DNA of 6,184 nucleotides. Origin: Bacteroidota bacterium (lineage in GTDB: Bacteria; Bacteroidota; Bacteroidia; Bacteroidales; PXBB01). Both the position numbers and the translations under genes were made by a program. The notes beneath the pieces are model-generated. The model did not search any database and was not told where the DNA came from. It worked only from the letters and a program-made list of their open reading frames with translations. The stretch lies in the NCBI GenBank assembly GCA_022708385.1, contig JAKIYU010000160.1, forward strand, positions 1-6,184. The letters run 5' to 3'. Below, piece after piece: positions 1 through 6,184 of this stretch; positions within the stretch are counted from its first letter, which is position 1; each line of letters begins with the position of its first letter.

Positions 1-555
1 AGCGTTGACGACAACCTCGCTTTTGTGGCCCTGCTCAAAAAACACCGCATCATTCCTTTCTTTTCAATCATGCTTTGCTTTCCCGGAAACACCTCACAGG
101 AGCTCGATGACACCTTTAACATGATACGCAAAGCAAAGCTGATTGATAAAAGGTTAAAAGTATATTTTAGCTTCTATACCCCCTATCCGGGCACAAAACT
201 TTTTAACATGGCCACCGAAAACGGTTTCAATGCCCCCGACAATCTGGCAGCCTGGGCCACGCACACTTTCGACGATTTCAGAGCGCCCTGGTGGACTAAA
301 AAACAGGAAAAAACATTCGAACGCTTTGCCCATTTTTATATCCCGCTGTCAAACCCCCATAATTACAAAAACTTCTACAGGCCGCCGCTCATCAGGATAT
401 TGCTTTTCCTTATAAACAAATTTTTTTATCCCATAGTGTATTTGCGCTTCCGCACTAACTGCTTTAAAGTCCCCGTTGAAGCCGACCTGTTTCTTTTTTT
501 ACTTAAACGCTGGAACATCCTGTTTAAAATGAAATATAAACTGTATCCGTTTTGA
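1..555 (+). CDS. Radical SAM protein, probably B12-binding type (3' part only)
   Basis: The reading frame is open from base 1 to a TGA at 553-555, giving 184 residues of a gene that starts upstream of the window. The GTG at position 25 is internal to this frame and is not taken as the start. The visible part resembles the last strands of a radical SAM TIM barrel. A segment around fragment residues 17-34 ends in FPGNTSQE, the equivalent of the family's G-x-PGET-x-E. A later strand ends in PYPGTKLF (61-68), the typical 'PGT' signature of BchE-like B12-binding radical SAM enzymes. The CxxxCxxC cluster motif and any cobalamin domain would lie upstream and cannot be checked. The C-terminal ~70 residues are rich in aromatic, hydrophobic and basic residues (RILLFLINKFFYP), suggesting membrane association. 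The substrate cannot be inferred; members methylate or rearrange lipids, cofactors or natural products. The gene is not obviously linked to hppA, which has its own promoter. Family call fairly sure; function unknown. Confidence 0.77.
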   Translation, partial: SVDDNLAFVALLKKHRIIPFFSIMLCFPGNTSQELDDTFNMIRKAKLIDKRLKVYFSFYTPYPGTKLFNMATENGFNAPDNLAAWATHTFDDFRAPWWTKKQEKTFERFAHFYIPLSNPHNYKNFYRPPLIRILLFLINKFFYPIVYLRFRTNCFKVPVEADLFLFLLKRWNILFKMKYKLYPF

Positions 556-583
556 CTTTTTTTACATATAGCGTAAAATCTAT

Positions 584-614
584 TTTGTCAATTAAAAAAA
601 AAATAAGACCTTTG
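584..614 (+). promoter_or_regulatory. Bacteroidota-type promoter of hppA
   Basis: TTTG at 584-587 fits the -33 element. GACCTTTG at 607-614 fits the -7 element TAnnTTTG except for G in the first position. The spacer is 19 bases, within the usual range for the primary sigma factor of this phylum. Transcription would start near position 620, leaving an AT-rich leader of roughly 40 bases before the hppA ATG. No Shine-Dalgarno sequence is seen in that leader, as is normal for the phylum. The call is from consensus match and position only. Confidence 0.6.
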
Positions 615-662
615 CACGATTTTTTAAAATAGCATATTTATTAATTTAAAAACTATAATTTT

Positions 663-2858
663 ATGAATGTTCTTCCTATTTTTTGGTTGGTGCCTGTTAG
701 CGCCGTTTTGGCTTTGATTTTTGCATGGTTTTTTTTCAAGCAGATGATGAAAGCCGACGAAGGAAACGATACTATGAAAAAAATTGCTATGCACGTGCGT
801 AAAGGCGCCAATGCATATCTTAAACAACAATACAAGGTTGTGGGTATTGTGTTTATCATTATTACAATTATTTTCAGTATAATGGCGTATGGCCTGGGTG
901 TTCAGAATCCCTGGGTGCCTTTTGCCTTTTTAACTGGTGGATTTTTCTCTGCTTTAGCAGGCTTTTTCGGCATGAAAACGGCTACTTATGCCTCTTCTCG
1001 TGCTGCTCAAGCTGCCAGTAAATCTCTTAACGATGGCCTCAGACTCGCGTTCCGTAGTGGCGCAGTTATGGGGTTGGTGGTTGTAGGACTTGGCCTGCTC
1101 GACATTTCAATCTGGTTTTTTGTGCTCAATGCAGTTTATCCTGTCGCTAGCGATACACACAACCTGCTCATTATTACCACAACCATGCTTACTTTTGGTA
1201 TGGGCGCTTCAACTCAGGCTTTATTTGCACGTGTGGGAGGGGGTATTTTTACCAAAGCTGCCGATGTGGGCGCCGACCTGGTTGGTAAAGTTGAAGCAGG
1301 TATTCCCGAAGACGATCCCAGAAATCCTGCAACCATTGCTGACAATGTAGGTGATAATGTAGGCGATGTTGCCGGTATGGGCGCCGACTTATACGAATCT
1401 TATTGTGGGTCCATCCTGGCTACTGCAGCATTGGGTGCAGCCGCTTTTTTATCTCAACCCGACCAGGCTATTAAAGCTGTAATGGCTCCGATGCTTATTG
1501 CAGGAGTAGGTATTATACTTTCTATTTTAGGTATTTTTCTTGTTAAAACTAAAGAAGGGGCTACTATGAAAAACCTTCTGAATTCTTTGGGCTTTGGTGT
1601 TAATGTGAGCGCTGTTTTGATTGCCATTTTTGCCTTTGTGATATTATGGTATCTTCATATTCCCAATTATCTCGGTATTTGGGCTTCCATTATTACCGGC
1701 CTTGTGTCAGGTATTCTTATTGGTCAATCGACTGAATATTACACCGCCTCAGCATACAAACCGACCAAAACTATTGCCGCTGCTTCTCAAACGGGACCTG
1801 CTACGGTAATTATCAGCGGTGTTGGCGTTGGTTTTATATCTACTGCTTTTCCTCTCATTATAATAGTAATTGGCATTACCCTGGCATTTCTCTTTGCCAC
1901 TGGTTTCAACTTCGACCTTGCCAATTTAAGCCATGGCCTCTACGGTATTGGTATAGCAGCCGTTGGGATGCTTTCTACATTAGGCATTACGCTTGCCACC
2001 GATGCGTATGGCCCTATAGCCGATAATGCTGGCGGTAATGCCGAAATGAGCCACCTTGGCCCCGAAGTACGCAAACGCACCGACGCCCTCGATTCTCTTG
2101 GTAATACAACTGCCGCTACTGGAAAAGGTTTTGCTATTGGTTCAGCTGCCCTTACAGCACTTGCTCTCCTTGCAGCTTATATCGAAGAAGTGCGAATTAT
2201 GTTCGTTAAATTTCTCGATAAACCAATGGAGCTGATCGATGGCATTCCTGCAAAAGATGCTTCCTTTATAAATTATATTCATCACTATGAAGTAAATCTC
2301 ATGAACCCCATGGTTATTGCTGGAGTATTTATTGGTGTTATGGCGGTATTTCTTTTCAGTGGCCTGACAATGAATGCTGTAGGCCGTGCTGCCGGCAAAA
2401 TGGTTGATGAAGTCCGCCGCCAGTTCAGAGAAATTGCCGGTATTATGGAAGGTAAAGCCGAACCCGACTATGCACGTTGTGTTGCTATTTCTACTAAAGC
2501 CGCACAAAAGGAAATGATGCTGCCGTCTTTATTGGCTTTACTTATACCTGTCATTGTAGGGCTTATTTTTGGTGTTCCCGGCGTTGTTGGCTTACTCGTA
2601 GGAACCATTACAAGCGGTTTCGCTGTAGCGATATTTATGGCTAATGCAGGTGGTGCATGGGATAATGCCAAAAAGTATATCGAAGAAGGAAACTACGGTG
2701 GGAAAGGTTCTCCTGCACACAAAGCCGCTGTTACCGGCGATACTGTAGGCGACCCTTTTAAAGATACCTCTGGCCCCAGCCTTAACATTCTTATTAAACT
2801 TATGAGCATGGCCTCTGTTGTTACTGTAGGCGTGGCTGTGAGCTATCACTTATTTTAG
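663..2858 (+). CDS. hppA: K+-dependent membrane pyrophosphatase, Na+- or Na+/H+-translocating
   Basis: Complete 731-residue polytopic inner-membrane pump that hydrolyses pyrophosphate and exports cations; the family has about 16 membrane helices and works as a homodimer. All catalytic blocks are present: DVGADLVGKVE (201-211, the D-x7-K-x-E motif), DNVGDNVGDVAGMGAD (227-242), DAYGPIADNAGGNAEMS (447-463) and GDTVGDPFKDTSGPS (692-706). Position 484 is Ala and 487 is Gly in NTTAATGKG; K+-independent enzymes have Lys and Thr there, so this one should need K+. The gate glutamate is E245, directly after DLY, the position used by bacterial Na+-type enzymes, whereas the plant K+-dependent H+ pumps carry it four residues later. 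T91, F95 and D147 match a reported Na+,H+-PPase signature. The ATG at 663 gives the expected N-terminus (a first helix, then HVRKGANAYLKQQY). It stands alone between its own promoter and an intrinsic terminator. Identity is certain; ion specificity is inferred. Confidence 0.98.
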   Translation: MNVLPIFWLVPVSAVLALIFAWFFFKQMMKADEGNDTMKKIAMHVRKGANAYLKQQYKVVGIVFIIITIIFSIMAYGLGVQNPWVPFAFLTGGFFSALAGFFGMKTATYASSRAAQAASKSLNDGLRLAFRSGAVMGLVVVGLGLLDISIWFFVLNAVYPVASDTHNLLIITTTMLTFGMGASTQALFARVGGGIFTKAADVGADLVGKVEAGIPEDDPRNPATIADNVGDNVGDVAGMGADLYESYCGSILATAALGAAAFLSQPDQAIKAVMAPMLIAGVGIILSILGIFLVKTKEGATMKNLLNSLGFGVNVSAVLIAIFAFVILWYLHIPNYLGIWASIITGLVSGILIGQSTEYYTASAYKPTKTIAAASQTGPATVIISGVGVGFISTAFPLIIIVIGITLAFLFATGFNFDLANLSHGLYGIGIAAVGMLSTLGITLATDAYGPIADNAGGNAEMSHLGPEVRKRTDALDSLGNTTAATGKGFAIGSAALTALALLAAYIEEVRIMFVKFLDKPMELIDGIPAKDASFINYIHHYEVNLMNPMVIAGVFIGVMAVFLFSGLTMNAVGRAAGKMVDEVRRQFREIAGIMEGKAEPDYARCVAISTKAAQKEMMLPSLLALLIPVIVGLIFGVPGVVGLLVGTITSGFAVAIFMANAGGAWDNAKKYIEEGNYGGKGSPAHKAAVTGDTVGDPFKDTSGPSLNILIKLMSMASVVTVGVAVSYHLF

Positions 2859-2882
2859 AATTTATATTTTAATTTTTTTTAC

Positions 2883-2910
2883 AGGCGGTCTCAATGGGGC
2901 CGCCTTTTTT
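2883..2910 (+). terminator. Intrinsic terminator of hppA
   Basis: Bases 2883-2892 pair with 2896-2905 to form a 10-pair stem with an AAT loop. The base of the stem is A-T followed by GGCGG/CCGCC, and the upper half has two G-U wobbles. A run of six T (2905-2910) follows, then A and seven more T. It lies 25 bases after the hppA stop codon and separates hppA from the rimP operon. Confidence 0.9.
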
Positions 2911-2948
2911 ATTTTTTTTATAAATAAATTTAATATTTAATTTTTTAT

Positions 2949-2956
2949 TATCTTTG
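2949..2956 (+). promoter_or_regulatory. -7 element of the rimP-nusA-infB operon promoter
   Basis: TATCTTTG is an exact match to the Bacteroidota -7 consensus TAnnTTTG. It is followed by CACC, and the core CTTTGCAC is shared with the hppA promoter. No clear TTTG is seen at the expected -33 distance; the upstream 30 bases are almost pure A/T and offer only a weak ATTTA-like match near 2928-2932. Transcription would begin near 2962, giving a leader of about 50 bases that contains the hairpin described next. Its place after the hppA terminator and before rimP supports the call. Confidence 0.6.
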
Positions 2957-2981
2957 CACCGTTTTAGGTATTAATGAAGAA

Positions 2982-3004
2982 GGGGGCCGCAAGCCCCTCT
3001 TTTA
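2982..3004 (+). promoter_or_regulatory. Terminator-like hairpin in the rimP leader
   Basis: GGGGC at 2983-2987 pairs perfectly with GCCCC at 2993-2997 around a five-base loop (CGCAA), and a G-U pair (2982/2998) can extend it. The tract after it is TCTTTT, then ATTAT, an interrupted U-rich run. The hairpin lies between the predicted transcription start and the rimP ATG, ending about 16 bases before that codon. It could be a weak terminator that works as an attenuator, or a structure that affects translation start. The structure is visible; the role is inferred. Confidence 0.5.
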
Positions 3005-3013
3005 TTATAAATT

Positions 3014-3460
3014 ATGATTACGACAGATAATATACAGACCTTTTTGAATAAAACACTTGCCGGAACCGATATCTTTGTGGTGGATGTGCTGGTAAGGCCG
3101 GGCAATAAAATTTATATTTATATCGATAGCCCGGGCAATGTCAGTATTGATGATTGTGTGTCTGTTAACCGCATGTTTAACGAGCATTTCGACCGCGAAA
3201 CCGAGGATTATGCCCTTGAAGTATCGTCTCCCGGTCTCACGTCTCCTTTTAAAGTACCACAACAGTATTTAAAAAATATCGGCAAAAGGATAAAAATAAA
3301 AACAAAAGAAGGTGCTTTTATCAGTGGCCAGCTAATAGCTTTCGATAATAACAAAATAATTGTTGTGGAAAATAAAAAAATAAAAGGGAAAGTTCATACC
3401 AGCGAACACATCCTTAACCTTGAAGATTTAACAGAAACCCGATTAGAAATAAAATTTTAA
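3014..3460 (+). CDS. rimP: Ribosome maturation factor RimP
   Basis: Complete 148-residue protein of the RimP (DUF150) family, close to the usual ~150 residues. RimP is a cytoplasmic assembly factor that binds the free 30S subunit and helps mature its head and central region. The N-terminal alpha/beta domain (about residues 1-80) contains the family pattern NVSIDDCVSVNR and, near its end, LEVSSPGLTSPFK, matching the conserved E-V-SSPG-x-x-x-P block. The C-terminal Sm-like beta-barrel domain (about 85-148) carries KRIKIKTKEG and GQLIAFDNNKIIV. The ATG at 3014 is chosen because the family N-terminal helix begins directly after it; no Shine-Dalgarno sequence is present, and the preceding bases are A/T. 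It is the first gene of the operon, 30 bases ahead of nusA, the order found across most bacteria. Very likely co-transcribed with nusA and infB. Confidence 0.96.
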   Translation: MITTDNIQTFLNKTLAGTDIFVVDVLVRPGNKIYIYIDSPGNVSIDDCVSVNRMFNEHFDRETEDYALEVSSPGLTSPFKVPQQYLKNIGKRIKIKTKEGAFISGQLIAFDNNKIIVVENKKIKGKVHTSEHILNLEDLTETRLEIKF

Positions 3461-3490
3461 ATAAAAAAAGAATTATAAATAAAATTATCA

Positions 3491-4726
3491 ATGGAAAATA
3501 TCAATCTAGTAGAATCCTTTTCGGAATTCAAAGAATTTAAAAACATTGACAGAGAAACCCTGATGAGAATTTTGCAGGATGTTTTACTTACCGTTTTGGA
3601 AAAAAGATACGGCAATGCCGACAATTTTGAAATTACCGTCAATATCGACAAAGGCGACCTTGAAGTATGGCGCATAAGGGAAATTGTCGAAGACGACCAG
3701 GTTGAAGACCCAAACCGACAAATTGCCTATTCTGAAGCCGTTAAAATTGAACCCGACTTCGAAGTGGGGGAAGAAGTTTCGGAATTGTTCGATATGAGCA
3801 AGTTCGGACGTAGGGAAATTCTTGCTATCAGGCAAAATCTGGCCAACAAAGTCCTTGACCTCGAAAAGGATGAAATCTACAGAAAATACAAAGACCGTGT
3901 GGGCGATATTATTATCGGCGAAATTTACCAGATATGGAAAAAAGAAGTACTCCTGCTCGATGATGAAGGTATCGAAATGATTCTTCCTAAACAGGAACAA
4001 ATACCCTCCGATAAATACCAGAAAGGTGAAACCCTTAAAGCCATTGTTCTGGAAGTGAAAATGGAAAACAACACCCCCCTTATCATACTTTCGAGAACGT
4101 CCCCTGTTTTTCTTGAAAGACTCATGGAAAACGAAGTCCCCGAAATATTCGACGGACTCATCACGATCAAGAACATTGTCCGCCTGCCCGGCGAGAGAGC
4201 CAAAATTGCCGTGGAATCGTACGACGACCGCATCGACCCCGTGGGCGCTTGCGTGGGTATGAAGGGACAACGTATCCACTCCATTGTAAGAGAGCTGAAT
4301 AACGAAAATATTGATGTCATTAACTTTACCAATAACATTAAATTATATATATCCCGCGCACTAAGTCCAGCTAAAATCATTAATATCGAGCTCGATGATA
4401 TTGAGAAAAAAGCCGCCGTCACCCTCAAAGCCGACCAATTGTCGCTTGCTATCGGAAAAAACGGACAAAATATTAAGCTGGCCAGTCGCCTAACAGGCTA
4501 CGAAATAGATGTGTACAGAGATGCTGATATCGACGATGAAGATGTGGACCTCCAGGAATTTTCTGATGAAATTGAACAATGGATCATCGACGTCTTTAAA
4601 AATATCGGCTGCGATACTGCTAAGAGTATTCTCCAGCAAAACATCGACGACCTTATTGAAAGAACTGACCTGGAAGAAGAAACAATTAAGGAAGTTATTA
4701 GAATATTAAAAGCAGAATTCGAATAG
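3491..4726 (+). CDS. nusA: Transcription termination/antitermination factor NusA
   Basis: Complete 411-residue NusA, which binds RNA polymerase near the RNA exit channel and modulates pausing, intrinsic termination and antitermination. Domains in order: the polymerase-binding N-terminal domain (about 1-135, with FGRREILAIRQNL at 105-117); an S1 domain (about 137-203); KH1 (about 204-281), opening with EVPEIFDG and including RLPGERAKIAVES and DPVGACVGMKGQRI with its GMKG loop at 256-259; KH2 (about 282-345) with the GKNG loop at 322-325. After an acidic linker (DADIDDEDVD) comes one short C-terminal helix-hairpin-helix-like domain (about 355-411), related to the acidic repeats of E. coli NusA, which has two and is longer (495 residues). 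The ATG at 3491 gives the expected start of the N-terminal helix. The gap to rimP is 30 bases and to infB 54 bases, with no terminator, so one operon is likely. If the leader hairpin upstream of rimP is an attenuator, NusA could regulate its own synthesis. Confidence 0.98.
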   Translation: MENINLVESFSEFKEFKNIDRETLMRILQDVLLTVLEKRYGNADNFEITVNIDKGDLEVWRIREIVEDDQVEDPNRQIAYSEAVKIEPDFEVGEEVSELFDMSKFGRREILAIRQNLANKVLDLEKDEIYRKYKDRVGDIIIGEIYQIWKKEVLLLDDEGIEMILPKQEQIPSDKYQKGETLKAIVLEVKMENNTPLIILSRTSPVFLERLMENEVPEIFDGLITIKNIVRLPGERAKIAVESYDDRIDPVGACVGMKGQRIHSIVRELNNENIDVINFTNNIKLYISRALSPAKIINIELDDIEKKAAVTLKADQLSLAIGKNGQNIKLASRLTGYEIDVYRDADIDDEDVDLQEFSDEIEQWIIDVFKNIGCDTAKSILQQNIDDLIERTDLEEETIKEVIRILKAEFE

Positions 4727-4780
4727 TATTATTTTCCCAAAAAGCGATTCAATTAATTAAAAATACAGCAAAACCTGAAT

Positions 4781-6184
4781 ATGAGCGATAACACCACACA
4801 AGTCAGACTGAGTAAGTTTGCAAGAGAATTTAATATTGGCATTGCTACCATAGTGGATTACCTTAATAAAAAAGGGTTTAAAATAGATAGCAATCCTAAT
4901 ACTAAGATTCCTTCAGATGTCTATGAACTCCTTCTTAAAGAATTTCAGGGAGAAAAACAAGTTAAGGAAGAATCTCAAAAATTAAGACTCGAAATTGAAG
5001 AGAAGAAAACAATTTCTCTCGAAAAAATGAAAGTTCAGGAAACAACTGCGCCTGCAATTGAAGAAAAAGAAGAGCTGCTGATTAAGTCGAAAAAAATTGA
5101 AATTGACAATAAAGAGAAAAAAACAAGTGCCGACACCAAGGCCGTTGCACCTGAAAAAGAAACTCCCCCGGCTGAAACGGAAGTAGCCATAAAAACTACC
5201 AAACCGGCTGAAACAAAAACTGCTGACAAGGAAAAACAAACTAAAAAAACCGAAGAAAAAGAAAAACAACAGAAGATAGAAAAAACCGAAGAAGAAATTA
5301 AACCGGCAACTAAAGCCAAAACAAAAACAGATGGGGACGACAAAGAACAAAATCAATTAAAAATTGTCGGAAAAATCGACCTTGATACACTCAACCTTAA
5401 AACCAAACCTGCCAAAAAAACCAAACAGGAAATAGAACAGGAAAGGCTTCAGAAAAAAACAGAAAAAGAAGAACAGAGAGAAAAAGAAAAAGCAGCTAAA
5501 AAATCAGCCCTTGAGGTAGAAAATGAAAAGTCCGATATATCCGAAACCGAAAAAGGTAAAAAAGATACGGCTGTTAAGAAAGAAGCATACGTTTTTGAAA
5601 AACAACAACTGTCTGCACCAAAAATACTTGGCAAAATAGAACTGGGAGATAAATCAAAATCCAAAGAAACTGCCGACAGCGATGAGGCTGGGAAAAAGAA
5701 AAAAAGAAAACGTATTTTTAAGGATAATACCGGCCAAACGTCATCGGAAGGCGGGAAGTTTAATAAATCTAGAGCGCCGCGTCAGGAAATAAATGAGGAA
5801 GAAATTCAGAAACAGGTAAAAGAAACCCTGGCACGCCTCAGCTCCTCACAAAAATCGAAAGGCGCCAAACACCGCCGCCAGAAACGTGAGATCGAACGTC
5901 AACACCAACAGGAACTTATCGAACAACAGGAAGGCGAAAAGAAAGTTATCAAAGTAACCGAGTTCGTTACAGCTAACGAATTGGCCAACATGATGAACAT
6001 TCCTGTGAACGAAATTATTTCAATGTGTCTTAACCTTGGCCTGTTTGTTTCTATAAATCAACGACTTGATGCCGAAACAATTTCTATTGTAACGGAAGAA
6101 CTTGGCTTTGTTGTAGAATTTGTCGGCGTGGATGTTCATGAAGAAACGGAGGAAGTCGATAAAGAAGAAGACCTTGTTGAAAGA
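4781..6184 (+). CDS. infB: Translation initiation factor IF-2, N-terminal part (runs off the window)
   Basis: The frame is open from ATG 4781 to the last base, 468 codons with no stop. IF-2 is the GTPase that places initiator tRNA on the 30S subunit and promotes 50S joining. A small helical N-domain comes first (about residues 7-53, VRLSKFAREFNIGIATIVDY and the following KKGFKI). Next is a very long, Lys/Glu/Thr-rich, probably disordered linker (about 54-380) containing KIVGKIDL (194-201), KILGKIEL (281-288) and a basic KKKKRKRIF patch (305-313). An IF2_N domain follows (about 388-448, KVIKVTEFVTANELANMMNI onward). The GTP-binding G domain has not begun by the window end, so the G1 motif, the tRNA-binding C-terminus and the stop codon are missing. 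The linker is far longer than in compact IF-2s, which is usual for this phylum. Start chosen because MSDNTTQVRLSKFA gives a full N-domain. It lies 54 bases after nusA. Confidence 0.96.
   Translation, partial: MSDNTTQVRLSKFAREFNIGIATIVDYLNKKGFKIDSNPNTKIPSDVYELLLKEFQGEKQVKEESQKLRLEIEEKKTISLEKMKVQETTAPAIEEKEELLIKSKKIEIDNKEKKTSADTKAVAPEKETPPAETEVAIKTTKPAETKTADKEKQTKKTEEKEKQQKIEKTEEEIKPATKAKTKTDGDDKEQNQLKIVGKIDLDTLNLKTKPAKKTKQEIEQERLQKKTEKEEQREKEKAAKKSALEVENEKSDISETEKGKKDTAVKKEAYVFEKQQLSAPKILGKIELGDKSKSKETADSDEAGKKKKRKRIFKDNTGQTSSEGGKFNKSRAPRQEINEEEIQKQVKETLARLSSSQKSKGAKHRRQKREIERQHQQELIEQQEGEKKVIKVTEFVTANELANMMNIPVNEIISMCLNLGLFVSINQRLDAETISIVTEELGFVVEFVGVDVHEETEEVDKEEDLVER

Noticed and set aside
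560..578. Inverted repeat TTTTAC/GTAAAA after the radical SAM gene, as a possible terminator.
   Set aside because: The stem is only six mostly A-T pairs with a seven-base loop and no T run directly after it; too weak to call.
552..579. Sigma-70-like promoter: TTGACT, 16-base spacer, TAAAAT, overlapping the stop codon of the radical SAM gene.
   Set aside because: The match is good for an E. coli promoter, but the primary sigma factor of Bacteroidota uses TTTG/TAnnTTTG, and a fitting site of that kind lies just downstream. In AT-rich DNA this match is expected by chance.
556..662. Search for a tRNA or small RNA gene in the intergenic gaps here and at 2859-3013.
   Set aside because: No cloverleaf, T-loop GTTCRA motif or other structured RNA was seen; apart from the promoters, terminator and leader hairpin the gaps are plain AT-rich DNA.
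1090..1350. 86-codon + strand frame inside hppA.
   Set aside because: It lies out of frame inside a complete, well-conserved gene and has no recognisable features.
2896..2990. Shared GGGGCCGC in the hppA terminator (2896-2903) and the rimP leader hairpin (2983-2990), as a possible alternative pairing switch.
   Set aside because: The copies are in direct, not inverted, orientation, and a promoter lies between them, so most transcripts would not contain both. Likely coincidence of GC-rich stems.
3584..4279. 231-codon open frame on the minus strand opposite nusA, and a 167-codon one at 3925-4428.
   Set aside because: Both are shadows of nusA. Their proteins are Phe/Ser-rich with no recognisable domain, and nusA on the + strand has every expected motif.
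4982..5356. Minus-strand frames of 124 and 102 codons rich in Phe and Ser opposite the infB linker.
   Set aside because: GAA and AAA codons read as TTC and TTT on the other strand, so the Lys/Glu linker produces long stop-free Phe-rich frames as an artefact.

Overview
The window looks like a chromosomal segment from a member of the Bacteroidota, probably Bacteroidales-like. Four things suggest this. The promoter-like sites match the Bacteroidota -33 TTTG / -7 TAnnTTTG pattern rather than sigma-70. The starts lack Shine-Dalgarno sequences and sit in AT-rich leaders. rimP, nusA and infB follow one another directly, with no ylxR or ylxQ homologue between nusA and infB. The IF-2 has the long Lys/Glu-rich N-terminal linker with KIxGKIxL motifs that I associate with this phylum. 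All complete or partial genes are on the + strand, and no tRNA, rRNA, CRISPR array or mobile element was seen.

Layout. Positions 1-555 hold the 3' end of a radical SAM protein, probably of the B12-binding (BchE-like) type; its Fe-S cluster and SAM-binding core lie outside the window. A 107-base AT-rich gap (556-662) carries a good Bacteroidota-type promoter for the next gene. Positions 663-2858 hold hppA, a complete 731-residue membrane pyrophosphatase. It is of the K+-dependent type, and its residues fit the Na+-translocating or dual Na+/H+-translocating branch. A strong intrinsic terminator (2883-2910) closes that single-gene unit. A second promoter-like site (2949-2956) and a short GC-rich leader hairpin (about 2982-2998) precede rimP (3014-3460), nusA (3491-4726) and the first 468 codons of infB (4781 to the window end).

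How the genes work together. rimP, nusA and infB form the conserved gene-expression operon: RimP matures the 30S subunit, NusA controls RNA polymerase pausing, termination and antitermination, and IF-2 delivers initiator tRNA. hppA is an independent energy-metabolism gene that couples hydrolysis of biosynthetic pyrophosphate to ion export.

Nothing here amounts to a clearly new system. The points most worth a second look are the likely dual-ion specificity of the pyrophosphatase and the terminator-like hairpin in the rimP-nusA leader, which could be an attenuator that NusA acts on.
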